64,000 nt of DNA from an uncultured Bacilli bacterium. Its GTDB lineage: Bacteria > Bacillota_I > Bacilli_A > RF39 > UBA660. A program made the position numbers and the translations under genes. This document shows, piece after piece, positions 63,970-64,000 of the stretch. The stretch spans positions 1-64,000 of the forward strand of contig CAKONF010000002.1 of NCBI GenBank assembly GCA_934097015.1, in the 5' to 3' direction. The notes beneath the pieces were generated by a model. It worked only from the letters and a program-made list of their open reading frames with translations. It ran no database searches and had not been told where the DNA came from. The first letter of the stretch is position 1; each line of letters begins with the position of its first letter.

Positions 63970-64000
63970 TATTTATGTAAGCAAAAAGCACTCAATCTAG

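Overview
The window is AT-rich DNA from a low-GC Firmicute. It uses the standard code: full-length essential genes read with TGG for Trp and TGA as stop. Gene content (rimP-nusA-rnpM-infB, lepA, polA, ackA, nrnA, a Bce-type antibiotic sensor, a SpoIVFB/SpoIVFA-like pair) and the extreme AT bias suggest an uncultured gut Bacilli or Mollicutes-related lineage. That placement is inference from style and gene order. No rRNA or tRNA gene was seen. Nearly all genes lie on the minus strand, so the text below reads right to left for most operons.

Layout. 1-4.4 kb: start of a secreted SipW-type protein, then the translation operon rimP-nusA-rnpM-infB. 4.4-10.1 kb: a minus-strand run with an LPxTG-like SpaA/Cna-B surface protein overlapping rimM-trmD, followed by unknown genes and a SpoIVFA/SpoIVFB-like pair. 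10.3-10.8 kb: a decayed Rpn-family nuclease gene. 11-13.6 kb: two M16 peptidase homologues (one active, one dead). 13.6-15 kb: deoD and several gene relics. 15-21.6 kb: lepA-HD-ASCH, polA and unknowns. 21.8-28 kb: ackA-nrnA, an amidase, DUF3006 and a ComEC-like hydrolase. 28-30 kb: an LCP wall-polymer ligase. 30-32.2 kb: a membrane protein and two HEPN proteins.

33.6-48.97 kb is the main discovery: a 15.37-kb integrative element carrying a large serine recombinase. It is inserted in the catalytic domain of a LysM amidase. The two amidase halves lie outside the element at 48968-49242 and 32337-33594. Joining them at the shared GAGGTG gives exactly 511 in-frame codons. The rebuilt attP shows the expected inverted-repeat arms. 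Cargo is defensive: a KAP P-loop ATPase, a type I restriction system (hsdM-hsdS-membrane gene-hsdR), and a three-gene cluster of a SMEK-nSTAND ATPase, a PrrC/RloC-like AAA_13 ATPase and a Fic protein. That cluster is the best candidate for an undescribed defence system.

49-64 kb: small hypothetical genes, a COG4586/4587/3694-type ABC exporter with a terminator-like leader, an XRE regulator, a frameshifted ketopantoate-reductase-like gene, a TraX-like protein and an acetyltransferase separated by a duplicated 96-bp promoter segment, a frameshifted IS200-type element, and a complete BceAB-BceRS detoxification/sensor module with matching operator boxes. The window ends on a 24-aa hydrophobic peptide whose mRNA layout resembles a type I toxin.
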